NCBI GenBank assembly: GCA_963704825.1
Contig: CAVPHV010000018.1
Coordinates: 303,188-367,187, forward strand
Length of the DNA: 64,000 nt
From: CAVPHV01 sp963704825
GTDB lineage: Bacteria; Actinomycetota; Acidimicrobiia; Spongiisociales; UBA5794
Reading direction: 5' to 3'
Shown here: positions 18,210 to 29,100 of the stretch, piece by piece
Position numbering within the stretch: the first letter of the stretch is position 1
Layout: the number at the start of each line of letters is the position of its first letter
Translations under genes and position numbers: made by a program
Notes under the pieces: model-generated
Told to the model about the DNA's origin: nothing
What the model saw: the letters and a program-made list of their open reading frames with translations, nothing else
Databases searched by the model: none

Positions 18210-21200
18210 CTTCCCGACCACGGCCGGCGCCTACGACACCGCCAAGGGTTCCAGCGACGACATGTTTGCGCTCCAGCTCGACCTCACCCAGACCGGTTCT
18301 GCGCAGCTGGCCTACTCGACCTTCATTGGAGGAGTCGGCATTGACCGAGCCACCGGCGTCGCGGTGGATGGCAGCGGCCGGGCTCATGTGGCCGGATGGA
18401 CGCAGTCGAGCGGACTGGCGACAGCCGGGGCTCACGACACGAGCCTGGGTGGGACGTCGGACGGTGTTCTCGCCATCCTGGCTGCCGACGGCACGACAAT
18501 GGAGGAGCTCACCTATGTAGGAGGGATCGGCGGCGACTCCACTGCCGACCTGGCTCTGACCGCCAGTTCCATCTGGCTCACCGGTTACACGCAGTCGGGC
18601 GACTTCCCGACCACCGCCGGTGCTCACGATTCGAGTCTGGGGGGAACCCAAGACGCCTTCCTGATGCGCTTCAGCGCTCAAGCGATACAAGATCCGGTGG
18701 TGCTTGACACTGTTTACCACGGTACCGTCGTGCTACCGGATGGATCATCATCGGTGACCGACTCGATCGGCGCTTCAATCGACAACTCAAAGGCGATCCT
18801 CACCTTCGGTACGGAGAGCGCGGGGAATGCACCGGCGGACACGGAAATCATGGGGGTCTACTCGGGGCCCGGAACGCTGGGCTTCTCCCGAGTCGGGACC
18901 AGCGGAGACGTCACGATCCATTGGAGCGTCGCCAAGTTCAGCAGCGGCGTGAATGTCCAGCGCGGCTCAATCCTGATGAACGGCGTAGGCCAGGTCAATC
19001 TCTCGCTCACTGCGGTCGACACCAGCAAGGCCTTCGTGATCACCAGCCACAAGGTCGGCGGAACTGACTTCGACGGCTCCTCCTTCCTCTCCACCAAGAT
19101 CCTCGACCCGACGACGTTGCGGCTCGCCTTCCAAGACAACCGAAACGATCAGAGTGTCATGTGGCAGGTCGTCGAGTACTCCGAGGCGTCGGTGCAATTC
19201 GGGACGTCGTCGCTGGCGAGCGGAGATATGTCCCAGACGGCAACGATAGGGGCGGTTGATCCTGCCAAGTCTTGGTTGACATACTCCTACACGACGACTG
19301 CCGGGACCGTCTCCAACATCGGGCAGAAGCTGGTGTCCGGCGTGGTAGCGGACTCCACTACGGTGGCGTTTCAACGGCAGGCAGCCGGCAATACCGTTGA
19401 CATTTCGTGGTCACTGATCGAATTCACCGACTCGGCCGAGGTGCAGCACTCTGCCCTCACCCTCACGACAGAGCCTTCCGTCGCCGTGCCGATCAGTCCG
19501 GTGGATCCGAGGCGGGCCTTTGCCGTAGGCGGCTACCGCAACTCCACCGGCGCCTCCCCCTACACGGCGGATGATGTTCCGGGGGTAGCCCGGTTCACCG
19601 CCGAGCTCGCCACTCCCGGTGAGTTGACCCTCACCCGGGGGTCCACGGCCTCGGGTGCGCGTGCGGGATGGTTCGTGATCGAGTGGCCGGAGGCCAACCT
19701 CGCGCCGACTGCTACCGATGACCCCCCTGCCGGCTCTTACCAGGTCGCCGAAGGCGCCTACGGACAATGGGATGTGATGGGCAATGACAGTGATCCCAAC
19801 TTCGATGTCCTCTACCTGGATTCGTTCACGCAGCCCGCAATCGGCACCGTCACGCGGATCGATGGCGGTACGCCCGCTGATACATCGGACGACTTCCTCC
19901 GCTTCGATGCTCCGATCGGAACGTCGGGGCCGGCATCCTTCACCTACACAATCAGCGACGGCATACTGACGGACACTGCAACCGTGTCAGTCAACGTCCC
20001 GGCGACAGCCGCCTACGCAATTTCCGGCACCGTGTTCGAAGACATCGCCGGGGATGTGCTCAACGACGGGACGATCGGCGGTGCCAACAACCCGGGGGTC
20101 CAGGACACCGACGTCCACCTCTACCGCGACACCGACGGCGACGGGATCGCCGAAGTCACCGACACTTACCTGACCACCGTTCCAACCGACGCCAACGGTG
20201 ACTACTCGTTCCCCGGGTTGAGCAGCGGCAAGTACTTCGTGGTCGTCGACTCAAAGACGGTCCGGTCGACGGCACCGGCCATCTCGTCCAACGACGTTTG
20301 GCCCGAGCAGACCTACGGGCCGGGCGTGTCGGAGTGTGCCGACGGCGCTGGCGGGACCGTCAACGACCCCACTCCCGGACCCTGCTACGGCGGTCGGCGG
20401 GCCGGGGTTTCGGACAACCTGACCACCTGGTACACGGGGGCAGAGCACCTCGCCAAAATCTCGATCGCCTCTGCCGACAAGGCCAACATCGACTTCGGGT
20501 TCTCGTTCAACGTCGTTACCACCACCGCCGGGGGCGATGCCCGGGACGACGACCCGGTTACCAACCTTCGTTCCGTGCAGGGCTCGCTTCGCCAGTTCAT
20601 CACCAATGCCAACACCATCACCGGCGCCAACGTCATGCGCTTCGTCCCGGCCGAGCCCGCCAACGCCACCGATGGCACCAACGACTGGTGGCGGATCCCG
20701 GTCACCGACCTGCTGCCGACGGTAACCGACGATGACACCACTATCGACGGGCGTGCGTTCGACTTCACCGACGGTTCGACCGTACTGGACACGAATGCGG
20801 CCCAGATCGGCGCCGGTGTGGCGGTCGGTACCGAGGGCACCTACACCACCCCGACGCTCGATCCCGAACTCGAAATCTGGAACAACCGGGGCACAGCCGT
20901 TGTTGCCACCGGACTTGTCTTCGAAGCAACCGACAGTGTCCTCCGGCACGTGTCGATATGGGGATTCGGCGATTCGGCCGGCACATTCGACACCAATGTC
21001 AGGTTCGGCACCAACTACGGCGTCGACCCGGATTTCACCGGTTCGCTGGTCGAGTTCAATGTGATCGGCACCGGGCCGGCGTCGTTCGCCGATCCCGCTG
21101 TAGGGAACCGGAGCGGTCAGAAGAACCTGACCATGCGGGAAACCGACAACGCCATCGTGCGCGACAATCTGATCGGGTTTGCCGGCGGCGTCGGTGTCGA

Positions 21201-22386
21201 CTTCAACACCGGCTCCAACACCGGGACGGTGCTCCGCAACGAGATCCGCCGGAACGGGCTGCTCAATCCGAGCGCCAATCCGGTCGGCGTCTGGATCAGC
21301 GGCAACGTCACCGGCAACCTCATCGCCGACAACGCCTCCGGTGTGTTCAACGGTCCCACCCTCTTTATCACCTATGGAGACAACACCATCACAGCCAACG
21401 GTTGGGGAGGCACGCGGCCGCACGGCATCGAGGTGATTGGTGCGCCGACGACGATCCGGCGCAATGTCATTGCCGACAACGCCGGCAGCGGTGTCGTCGT
21501 CGAATACACCGATAGCAACATCCTGATCACTCAAAACAGCATCCATGGAAATGGAACCGTTTTGGGCTCGATCGGCATCGACCTGCTCGCCAGCGGCGAC
21601 GACGACCTATCTGCGCCGTTCGTGACGCTCAACGACGACGGTGACGGTGACACCGGTGGCAACAACCTGTTGAACTACCCGGTCATCGACACCGCCCGGA
21701 TTGAGGGATCCGACCTGACTGTGAAAGGGTGGTCGCGGCCCGGAACCACCATCGAGCTCTACCTGGCCGCTCCCGACCCGAGCGGATTCGGCGAAGGCCA
21801 GACGTGGCTGATCAGCAAGGTGGAAGGCTCGGCCGACGACACCGATGCCACAACGGCGACCTACGGGCCGGGAGCGGTCAATGGGATCGCTCAGGGCACC
21901 GACACGACTAGCCGGTTCTCGTTCAACATTCCTATCGCTTCGCTTGCGGCGCCCGTGGTGGGCGGTGACTCACTGACCTCCCTGGCTACCTCAGGTACCG
22001 ATACCTCAGAGTTTGGTGGGAATGTCACCGTGCCAGCACCCTTCGTCGTCAACTCGACCGGCGACGCCTCCGACGCCAACGCTGGCAACGGTGTGTGCGA
22101 AACGGCGCAACCCCGGGCCAAGCCTGCACGTTGCGCGCCGCAATTCAAGAGGCGAACGCGCTGCCGGGGACCGACACCATCAACTTCAGTATCCCGACCA
22201 GTGACACGGGCTACACGGCATCCCCAGTGGCTTTCACCATCCGGCCGTCGACTCTGCTCCCTGCGATCAGCACACCGATGGTGCTCGACGCCAGCACTCA
22301 GCCTGAATACGCAACGGCGGGCCGGCCGGTCATCGAAGTCGACGGATCCAACGTCTCGGCCGGCGAGGAGAACGGCTTCTACCTGA
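17995..22386 (+). CDS. Giant surface protein, segment 2: SBBP repeats, cadherin-like, SdrD-like and beta-helix modules
   Basis: Coding resumes at ACT 17995, one base after the old frame: removing G17994 restores a normal SBBP blade (TGQAASGFPTTAG). Four more blades follow to about 18690, then beta-sandwich repeats (18700-19690) and a cadherin-like domain with GNDSDPN (about 19700-19990). An SdrD/Cna-B-like domain (ISGTVFEDIAGD, 20020-20310) and a right-handed beta-helix (20500-21690) come next. Sense is lost near 22110, where the CSLREA-type motif breaks, although the frame stays open to 22386. There is no start codon context, so this is not an independent gene. Confidence 0.7.
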   Translation, partial: TGQAASGFPTTAGAYDSTVGGTFDGHATKLSGDGSSLLYSTVFGGSASDIGRAIAVADANTLYVAGDTPSNDFPTTAGAYDTAKGSSDDMFALQLDLTQTGSAQLAYSTFIGGVGIDRATGVAVDGSGRAHVAGWTQSSGLATAGAHDTSLGGTSDGVLAILAADGTTMEELTYVGGIGGDSTADLALTASSIWLTGYTQSGDFPTTAGAHDSSLGGTQDAFLMRFSAQAIQDPVVLDTVYHGTVVLPDGSSSVTDSIGASIDNSKAILTFGTESAGNAPADTEIMGVYSGPGTLGFSRVGTSGDVTIHWSVAKFSSGVNVQRGSILMNGVGQVNLSLTAVDTSKAFVITSHKVGGTDFDGSSFLSTKILDPTTLRLAFQDNRNDQSVMWQVVEYSEASVQFGTSSLASGDMSQTATIGAVDPAKSWLTYSYTTTAGTVSNIGQKLVSGVVADSTTVAFQRQAAGNTVDISWSLIEFTDSAEVQHSALTLTTEPSVAVPISPVDPRRAFAVGGYRNSTGASPYTADDVPGVARFTAELATPGELTLTRGSTASGARAGWFVIEWPEANLAPTATDDPPAGSYQVAEGAYGQWDVMGNDSDPNFDVLYLDSFTQPAIGTVTRIDGGTPADTSDDFLRFDAPIGTSGPASFTYTISDGILTDTATVSVNVPATAAYAISGTVFEDIAGDVLNDGTIGGANNPGVQDTDVHLYRDTDGDGIAEVTDTYLTTVPTDANGDYSFPGLSSGKYFVVVDSKTVRSTAPAISSNDVWPEQTYGPGVSECADGAGGTVNDPTPGPCYGGRRAGVSDNLTTWYTGAEHLAKISIASADKANIDFGFSFNVVTTTAGGDARDDDPVTNLRSVQGSLRQFITNANTITGANVMRFVPAEPANATDGTNDWWRIPVTDLLPTVTDDDTTIDGRAFDFTDGSTVLDTNAAQIGAGVAVGTEGTYTTPTLDPELEIWNNRGTAVVATGLVFEATDSVLRHVSIWGFGDSAGTFDTNVRFGTNYGVDPDFTGSLVEFNVIGTGPASFADPAVGNRSGQKNLTMRETDNAIVRDNLIGFAGGVGVDFNTGSNTGTVLRNEIRRNGLLNPSANPVGVWISGNVTGNLIADNASGVFNGPTLFITYGDNTITANGWGGTRPHGIEVIGAPTTIRRNVIADNAGSGVVVEYTDSNILITQNSIHGNGTVLGSIGIDLLASGDDDLSAPFVTLNDDGDGDTGGNNLLNYPVIDTARIEGSDLTVKGWSRPGTTIELYLAAPDPSGFGEGQTWLISKVEGSADDTDATTATYGPGAVNGIAQGTDTTSRFSFNIPIASLAAPVVGGDSLTSLATSGTDTSEFGGNVTVPAPFVVNSTGDASDANAGNGVCETAQPRAKPARCAPQFKRRTRCRGPTPSTSVSRPVTRATRHPQWLSPSGRRLCSLRSAHRWCSTPALSLNTQRRAGRSSKSTDPTSRPARRTAST

Positions 22387-23183
22387 CCGGCGGTGGAGCG
22401 GCCGTTCGCGGATTCGTTCTCAACAACTGGGGCGACGATGCAATAGACATCGAGTTCAACGGCGGCAACACCGTTGTCGGCAACTACGTCGGTACCAACG
22501 TCACCGGTACGGCCGCAGAGCCAAACGCCTGGGGCATCAACTTCAAGACGTCCAACAATGTCATCGGAGGTACCACCGCTGCCGATCGCAATGTGGTCTC
22601 CGGCAACACGTACGACGGCTTCTACATCTACACATCGTCCGCCACCGGCAACGTCGTCCAGGGCAACTACATCGGCACCAACGCCACCGGGACCGCAGCC
22701 GTCCCCAACGGTGACAACGGCCTTTATGTCTGGAATGGAGCGACCGGCAACACCATCGGTGGCACGATTGCCGGCGCCGGCAACGTCATTTCCGGCAACA
22801 TCGGCAACGGCATCGAGCTCACCGGTATTGGTACCGATTCCAACACCGTGGTTGGCAACTACGTCGGTACCAACGCGGCGGGAACCGCCGCAATTTCAAA
22901 CACAGCCGCCGGCATCGAACTCAACGGCGCCGACAGCAACCAGATCGGAGGAACGTCTGGAGGCGCCGGCAACCTCATCTCGGGCAACTCGAGTGTGGGG
23001 GTCTGGATCACTGGGGGTTCGAGCGCCAACATCCTCGAGGGCAACATCATCGGACTCAACGCATTGGAGACGGCCGCCCTGCCGCAACGCGAGGGGGATA
23101 ACCATCAACTCCGGGGCAGTGGGGAACACCATTGGCGGAACATCCGGTGGCGCCGGAAACGTGCTGTCCGGCAACAGCTCTGA
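22095..23183 (+). CDS. Giant surface protein, segment 3: CSLREA-type motif and beta-helix repeats
   Basis: Sensible from about 22112 to 23085. It begins with the GQACTLRAAIQEANALPG stretch that typically opens a CSLREA beta-helix module, followed by coils of the pattern NxIGGTxxGAGNxISGN and VVGNYVGTN every 20-25 residues. Near 23090 a run of five G residues, where the repeat pattern predicts four, throws the frame. Past that point the translation is meaningless. Right-handed beta-helices of this kind are common in secreted adhesins and polysaccharide-binding proteins. Confidence 0.65.
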   Translation: MRNGATPGQACTLRAAIQEANALPGTDTINFSIPTSDTGYTASPVAFTIRPSTLLPAISTPMVLDASTQPEYATAGRPVIEVDGSNVSAGEENGFYLTGGGAAVRGFVLNNWGDDAIDIEFNGGNTVVGNYVGTNVTGTAAEPNAWGINFKTSNNVIGGTTAADRNVVSGNTYDGFYIYTSSATGNVVQGNYIGTNATGTAAVPNGDNGLYVWNGATGNTIGGTIAGAGNVISGNIGNGIELTGIGTDSNTVVGNYVGTNAAGTAAISNTAAGIELNGADSNQIGGTSGGAGNLISGNSSVGVWITGGSSANILEGNIIGLNALETAALPQREGDNHQLRGSGEHHWRNIRWRRKRAVRQQL

Positions 23184-24300
23184 GGGCATACTCTTTTCCA
23201 ACGCCACCACCACCGGCAACGTCGTCCAGGGGAACTACATCGGGGCCAACAGCAGCGGCGCCGCGGCTTTGGAAACCTGCAGGGGGGTATCTCGATCATC
23301 GGCGGCGCCTTCGGCAATCTCCTCGGCGGTGACGGCCCAGGTGAAGGGAACCTCATCGCCAACAACGACTACGGCGTGACCATGACGGTGACTCCGGACT
23401 GAGGAACGCAGTGTGGGCAACTCGATGTGCACAGCAACACTCTTCTCGGTAACGGCACCAACGGTGTTCGCATAACGACCGAGGACGGACATCGGATTGG
23501 CGGCACAGTGGCAGGCGCCGGCAACACGATCGCCAACAACACCGAAGACGGTGTCATGTTGCAGAACACCACAGCTGCGCTCAACCCTATCCTCGCCAAC
23601 TCCATCTACTCCAACGGCAATTGATCTGAATTTGGACGGCGTGACCGCCAATGACCCGGGAGACGGGGATTCGGGTCCGAACGGCCTGCTGAACTTCCCG
23701 GTGATCACCTCGGCCACCGAGACCGGCGGAATCGTCACTCTGCTGGGAACGTTCGACGTCCCTGCCGGCTGGTACCGCTTCGAGTTCTTCACGAATACGG
23801 TGGCGGATCCGAGCGGAAACGGCGAGGGCGAGACTTTCGTTGGTTCAACGCCGCTGGCACACACCGGCTCCGGCGACGAACCGTGGGGTGCCGCATTTCC
23901 CGGGTTGGCAGGCGACATTGTCACTGCCACCCTGACTGAGTGCACCGATGCCGGGTGCACCGACTTCGACTCCACCTCCGAATTCTCTGCGGCACGTGAC
24001 GGCGGCACAACCTGCCGCGTTGCGACGACGATCCTCCCGTAGGCTCGTACCAAGTGACCGAGGGTGGGTACGGACAGTGGGACGTCATGGGCAACGACAG
24101 CGATCCCAACGGCGACACCTGCGACTGAGTTCCTTTACGCAGCCAGCATCGGAACGTGACTCGAGACACAAATGGGACCCCGGGCGACACCTCGGACGAC
24201 TCTTTGCGGTATGACGCACCATTGGGCTACCGGGCAGACCACTTTCAGCTACACGATCAGCGACGGTTTCCTGACCGACACGGCGACGTCTTCGTAACGA
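23090..24300 (+). pseudogene. Giant surface protein, segment 4: most damaged stretch (beta-helix end, spacer and cadherin-like module)
   Basis: At least six frame changes occur within 1.2 kb. In order, the readable pieces are: NTIGGTSGGAGNVLSGN (frame of 22474); NLLGGDGPGEGNLIANN (after a missing G near 23268, then TGA at 23399); the beta-helix piece 23427-23620; the NDPGDGDSGPN sandwich, 23630-24000; VGSYQVTEGGYGQWDVMG, 24035-24120; and TPGDTSDDSLRYDAPLGY, 24160-24215. The last two mirror segment 2 at about 19735-19920, so their frames are certain. No separate gene is present. Confidence 0.6.
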
Positions 24301-26009
24301 CGCAGCAACCCCCGGTCTTCGGCCAGGACATCACCAACCGCACTGACGCTGAGGCGGGTTGGATCTCCCTATCGGCCGGTGCCACCGATCCGGATGTCGG
24401 TGACACGTTGACCTATTCGGCGACGGGGCTTCCGCTGGGGCTATCGATCAACCCGGCAACCGGACTCATCACCGGTCTCGTCAACTTCCACGCGGCAGCG
24501 TCGAGCCCGTATTCCGTTGAGATATCGGTCACCGATGGTGTCAACTCCCCGGTCACCGACACCTTCACCTGGACCATCACCAACGTTCCGACCACCGACC
24601 CGTACGTTGTGGCCAACACGGGCGGGGCCAATGGCGGCGACGATCTGCTGACCGAGGTCGATCCTCTCGACTTCGATCCCGTCACCAACGAGGTCGACAT
24701 CGGAACAGGGACCGGCACGATCAACCTGCACGGCCTGGCCATCGAACCGATCTCGGGTGTCCTCTACGCTGCCGACGCCGACCGCCTGGGTGTCCTCAAC
24801 GTCGACTCGGGTGTCTTCACGCCGGTGGGCGGAACGTTCGGGTCGGGTGACGGCGCCCAGGGCACCCTCACGTATGACGACGTGCACGGCCTCACCTTCC
24901 AACCGCTCACCGGCCGCCTATTCGCCGTTCACCATCAAGCAAGTGACCGGGACGTGCTGTTCGTGGTCGACACGAGCACCGGTCTCGCCGTCCCGAACAT
25001 GTTCTCGGCGTCCCGTGACTACGTCGAGCTGGCCGCGGGTGCCCCCTATGAGGTCACCGATATCGCGCTCGATCCGAACTCCTGGCAGCTCTACGGCGTC
25101 TTCACCGACGGAGCCGGGACCTACGAGCTGCGGAGGATCAACCGCTGGAACGGCGCCACCAACCACGTCGGGGATCTGGCCCCGGAGATCCGTGGACTCT
25201 CCTTTGACTCGACGGGCCAGATGTGGGGAACCGACGGCGGGGCGCTGTATGAGATCAGCAAGACAACCGCGGCAGCCACCAATCCTCGTACCCTCGACAA
25301 CGGTGCCGACTACCAGGCGGTGGCTCTGGCGATACCTCCCTTCTTCCCCCCGTCGGTGGAAGGAACGATCTTCGAGGACATCAGCGGCAACGCCGTTCCG
25401 GCCGGCGAGTTCGTGGGAGACTTCCTCAACCCCGGTTTCGCCGGGGCAACGGTGCGGATGTATCGGGACAACGGTTCCGCCCCCGGCGAACCCGACGCCG
25501 GCGACACGCTCTACGCTTCCAAGACGACCGGACCGGGCGGCCACTATTTCTTCTCGTCCGTGCCGGCTGGGGTCTACTGGCTGACCGTGGACTCGTCGAC
25601 GCTGGTACCGACGGCTGGTGGCACCGGGTGGCCCGAGCAAACCTACGGCCCGGCTGAAGCGGTCACCTTCGACGGTTCCTACTCGTTCGCGGCGACGGCC
25701 GGACCTCTCTACGGTGGCATGCGGTCCACGATCTCAGACGATGCAGCCCTGCTGCCTTCGTCCGAGCACGTGGTACGGGTCGACCTCAGCCCCGGCGAAG
25801 AAATCGAACAAACCGACGTGGGGTTCTCCTTCAATGTGGTCACCAACGTGGAGGGCGGGGATCTGACCGTCGCTCAGGGCACCGTCCGCCAATTCATCAG
25901 CAACGCCAACACCGTCACGGGGCCCAACGCCATGCGCTTTGTCCCGGCCGTGCCGACGAACGCCACCGACGGAGGTGGCAACACTGGTGGCGGCTGGCGC
26001 CCACCGTAG
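24156..26009 (+). CDS. Giant surface protein, segment 5: Ig-like, propeller-like and second SdrD-like module
   Basis: Coherent from about 24290 to 25985. A He_PIG-type Ig domain (TGLPLGLSINPATGLITG) is followed by a roughly 250-residue propeller-like region with residues such as LYAADADRLGVL and IALDPNSWQLYGV. A second SdrD-like domain (VEGTIFEDISGN) and the start of a second beta-helix (VRQFISNANTVTGPNAMRFV) close it. The last two parallel segment 2 in order and wording, showing an internal module duplication. The frame breaks near 25985, where the earlier copy reads NDWWRIP. Confidence 0.68.
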   Translation: MTRDTNGTPGDTSDDSLRYDAPLGYRADHFQLHDQRRFPDRHGDVFVTTQQPPVFGQDITNRTDAEAGWISLSAGATDPDVGDTLTYSATGLPLGLSINPATGLITGLVNFHAAASSPYSVEISVTDGVNSPVTDTFTWTITNVPTTDPYVVANTGGANGGDDLLTEVDPLDFDPVTNEVDIGTGTGTINLHGLAIEPISGVLYAADADRLGVLNVDSGVFTPVGGTFGSGDGAQGTLTYDDVHGLTFQPLTGRLFAVHHQASDRDVLFVVDTSTGLAVPNMFSASRDYVELAAGAPYEVTDIALDPNSWQLYGVFTDGAGTYELRRINRWNGATNHVGDLAPEIRGLSFDSTGQMWGTDGGALYEISKTTAAATNPRTLDNGADYQAVALAIPPFFPPSVEGTIFEDISGNAVPAGEFVGDFLNPGFAGATVRMYRDNGSAPGEPDAGDTLYASKTTGPGGHYFFSSVPAGVYWLTVDSSTLVPTAGGTGWPEQTYGPAEAVTFDGSYSFAATAGPLYGGMRSTISDDAALLPSSEHVVRVDLSPGEEIEQTDVGFSFNVVTNVEGGDLTVAQGTVRQFISNANTVTGPNAMRFVPAVPTNATDGGGNTGGGWRPP

Positions 26010-26179
26010 CAATCGATGCCATCAGCGGACCGGACACAACCGTCGATGGGACGGCGTACAGCGCCGCCGACGGCTCCACGGTCGTCAACGTCAACGCTGC
26101 GGGACCGGAACTCGAAATCACCGGTCCTGGCGGCGGATACGGGCTGGAGGTCGCAGCGAGCCGCGCCGACATCCGCGAC

Positions 26180-29100
26180 GTGACCATCAACGGTTTCGCC
26201 AGCGGTGTCGCGTTGGTCGGCGGAGACGGCAGCACCATCGCCGGTGCCTACCTCGGTCCCGACGCCACCGGTCTCGTCGGTGAGGTCGGCAACACCAACG
26301 AGGGTGTGTTCGTCTACGGCGCCACCAACACCGTCATCGGTGGCACAACGGTCGCCGACCGCAACGTGATCTCCGGCAACCACTTGCGTGGTGTCTGGAT
26401 CGACGACGCCAGCGACGGCAGTGCTCCCATCTCCGATGGAACCCAGGTCATCGGAAACTACATCGGCATCGACGCCGCCGGGACCGCCGCCCTCCCCTAC
26501 GAAGGCGGCGCCACACCTACCTATCAGCAGATCGGCATCGCGATCTGGGGCGGGCCGAACAACGTCATCGGTACCGCCACCGCGGGCAATGTCATTTCGG
26601 GCAACGCCTGGCACGGCATCTACATCTGGGGTACCGATGCAACGGGCAACAAGGTCCAAGGCAACACCATCGGACTCGATGCTGGCGACACCAACCCGGT
26701 TCCCAACGGCTTCGAGAGCGCCACCCGATCGGCCGTCAACTTGACCAACGCACGCCGCATCCTGGTTGGCGGCGATCTGGCCGGACAAGGCAACCTCATC
26801 TCCGGCAACGCCTCGATCGGCGTTGCTGTGTTCGGCTCCCTCGCCGCTGACAACGCCATCATCGGCAACCAGATCCACGACAATGGTGAACTCGGAATAG
26901 ACCTCCAAACGAACGGTGTCACCCCGAACGACCCAGGCGACGTCGACACCGGCGTCGCCAACGACCTCCTCAACTTCCCCGTCATCACGTCGGCGATCGA
27001 GGTAGCCGGCACCGCCACCGTGGACTTCGACCTCGATGTTCCCCTTGGCGACTACCGCATCGAGTTCTTCACCAACACCGCAGCAGACCCGACCGGATAT
27101 GGTGAGGGCGAGGCCTCCATTGCGGCATACGCCATCGTGAACCACCCGGGCGGATCCCGGTCGTATTCGACAACACTCCCCGGTTCGGAGGGTGACATCC
27201 TCACCGCAACCACCACTGCCGACCTCGGCGCCGCCTACGGTGCTACGTCTGAGTTCTCGGCTGCCTTCACCGTCGACCTCCCCAACGATCCACCGACCGC
27301 CGACGCCGGAGGACCGTACGCCATTGCCGAGGGTGAGGCGCTCACGCTCGACGGCTCGGGCTCGTCCGACCCCAACGGCGACACGCTCACCTACGCGTGG
27401 GATATCGACGGTGACGGGTTCTACGACGATGCGTTTGGCGTCTCCCCCACCGTCAGCTGGCCCCTCCTGTATGGCATGGGCGTCGACGACGACGGTGCGT
27501 ACACGGTTGCCGTGCAGGTCGACGATGGTCGTAGCGGCATCGATACCGCCTCTGCGACACTCACCATCGACGACACCTTGCCGACGCTCTCGATCACCGG
27601 GACCGGCAGCGTCGTCTCCGGGGTTCCGTACTCGGTAGACCTCTCGGTCAGCGACCCCGGCAACGATCCCACCGTGTCATGGATGATCAACTGGGGCGAC
27701 GGCACCGTGGAGACGATTCCCGGCAACCCGCTCAACGCCACCCACACCTACACCCGGGCCGGCTTCAGCCACAACATCGTCGCCTCGGTGCTGGACGATG
27801 CATCCCTGCGCACCTGGAACACCGACATCGTCGTGCCATATTGGGAAACCACGAACATGGTGGTTCGCTACGACTCCTTCACGGGTGCCACGATCGCCGA
27901 CCTGGGCGCCACCTCGAGCATCGTTGAGCCCCACACTGTGGCGTATGGCCCGAACGGACTTCTCTACGTGTCCGACGATGTGTCGAACACCATCGAACGT
28001 TTCGATCCGGCGACCAACAGCCACGCCGGGACCTTCATCGGAACCGGACTCGACGAGCCTCGCGGCATCACCTTTGGCCCGGATGGTGACCTCTTCGTCG
28101 CCAACTTCCAGGCCGGCGAAGTGTTGCGGTTCGACGGAGTCACTGGAGCTCCTGAGGGCGTCTTTGCATCGGGACCGGCCCAGTTCGGCCCGACCGGGCT
28201 GGAGTTCGGACCGGACGGCGACCTGTACGTGACCGACAATGGGAACGACACCGTCGAACAGTTTGACGGCACCTCAGGTGCCCACGTCGTCACGTTCAGC
28301 AGCCACCAGAACAACGGCCTGCTCGAGGATCTGACCTTCGCCCCCGACGGAACGCTGTACGTGTCCGTGTCGTGGCCCAACCGCATCGATCACGTCGACA
28401 CTGACGGCACGATCATCGGATCGGTGACACTCACGGCACCTACCGGGCTCAGCATCGGCCCCGACGGAATGCTGTGGGCCAGCTCGATGACGACCGATTC
28501 GGTGGTGCGGATCGATCGATCCACCAACACGGTGGCCGCCACCGCCATCAGCGAACCCCCCATCGTCGGCCCGACGTACTCCGACTTCATTGCCGACCAC
28601 CAGGTGAAGGTGGACCACCCGGCCGACACGACGCCACCGGTGATCACCCTGGTCGGTTCGAGCCCGATCGATGTCGAAGCCGGCACCGTCTATGTGGACG
28701 CCGGCGCCACCGCATGCGACGCCGGTGACGGTGACCTCACCGCGAGCATCGTCACCGTCAACCCGGTCGACACGTCAACGCTGGGCACCTATGTGGTGCG
28801 CTACAACGTCACCGACTCCCACGGCCACGCCGCCACCGAAGTCACGAGAACCGTCAACGTCGTCGACACCACCCCACCCGTCATCACCCTGGTCGGTTCG
28901 ACCCCGATCACCGTTGAAGCCGGCTCGGTCTACGTGGACGCCGGCGCCACCGCATGGGATTCCTTCGAAGGCGACCTCACCGCTGCGATCTTCACCGTCA
29001 ACCCCGTCAACACCGCCCTCGTCGGCACCTACACCATCACCTACACCGTCGCAGACTCCACCGGCAACCCCGCCACCCCCCTCACCCGCATCGTCAACGT

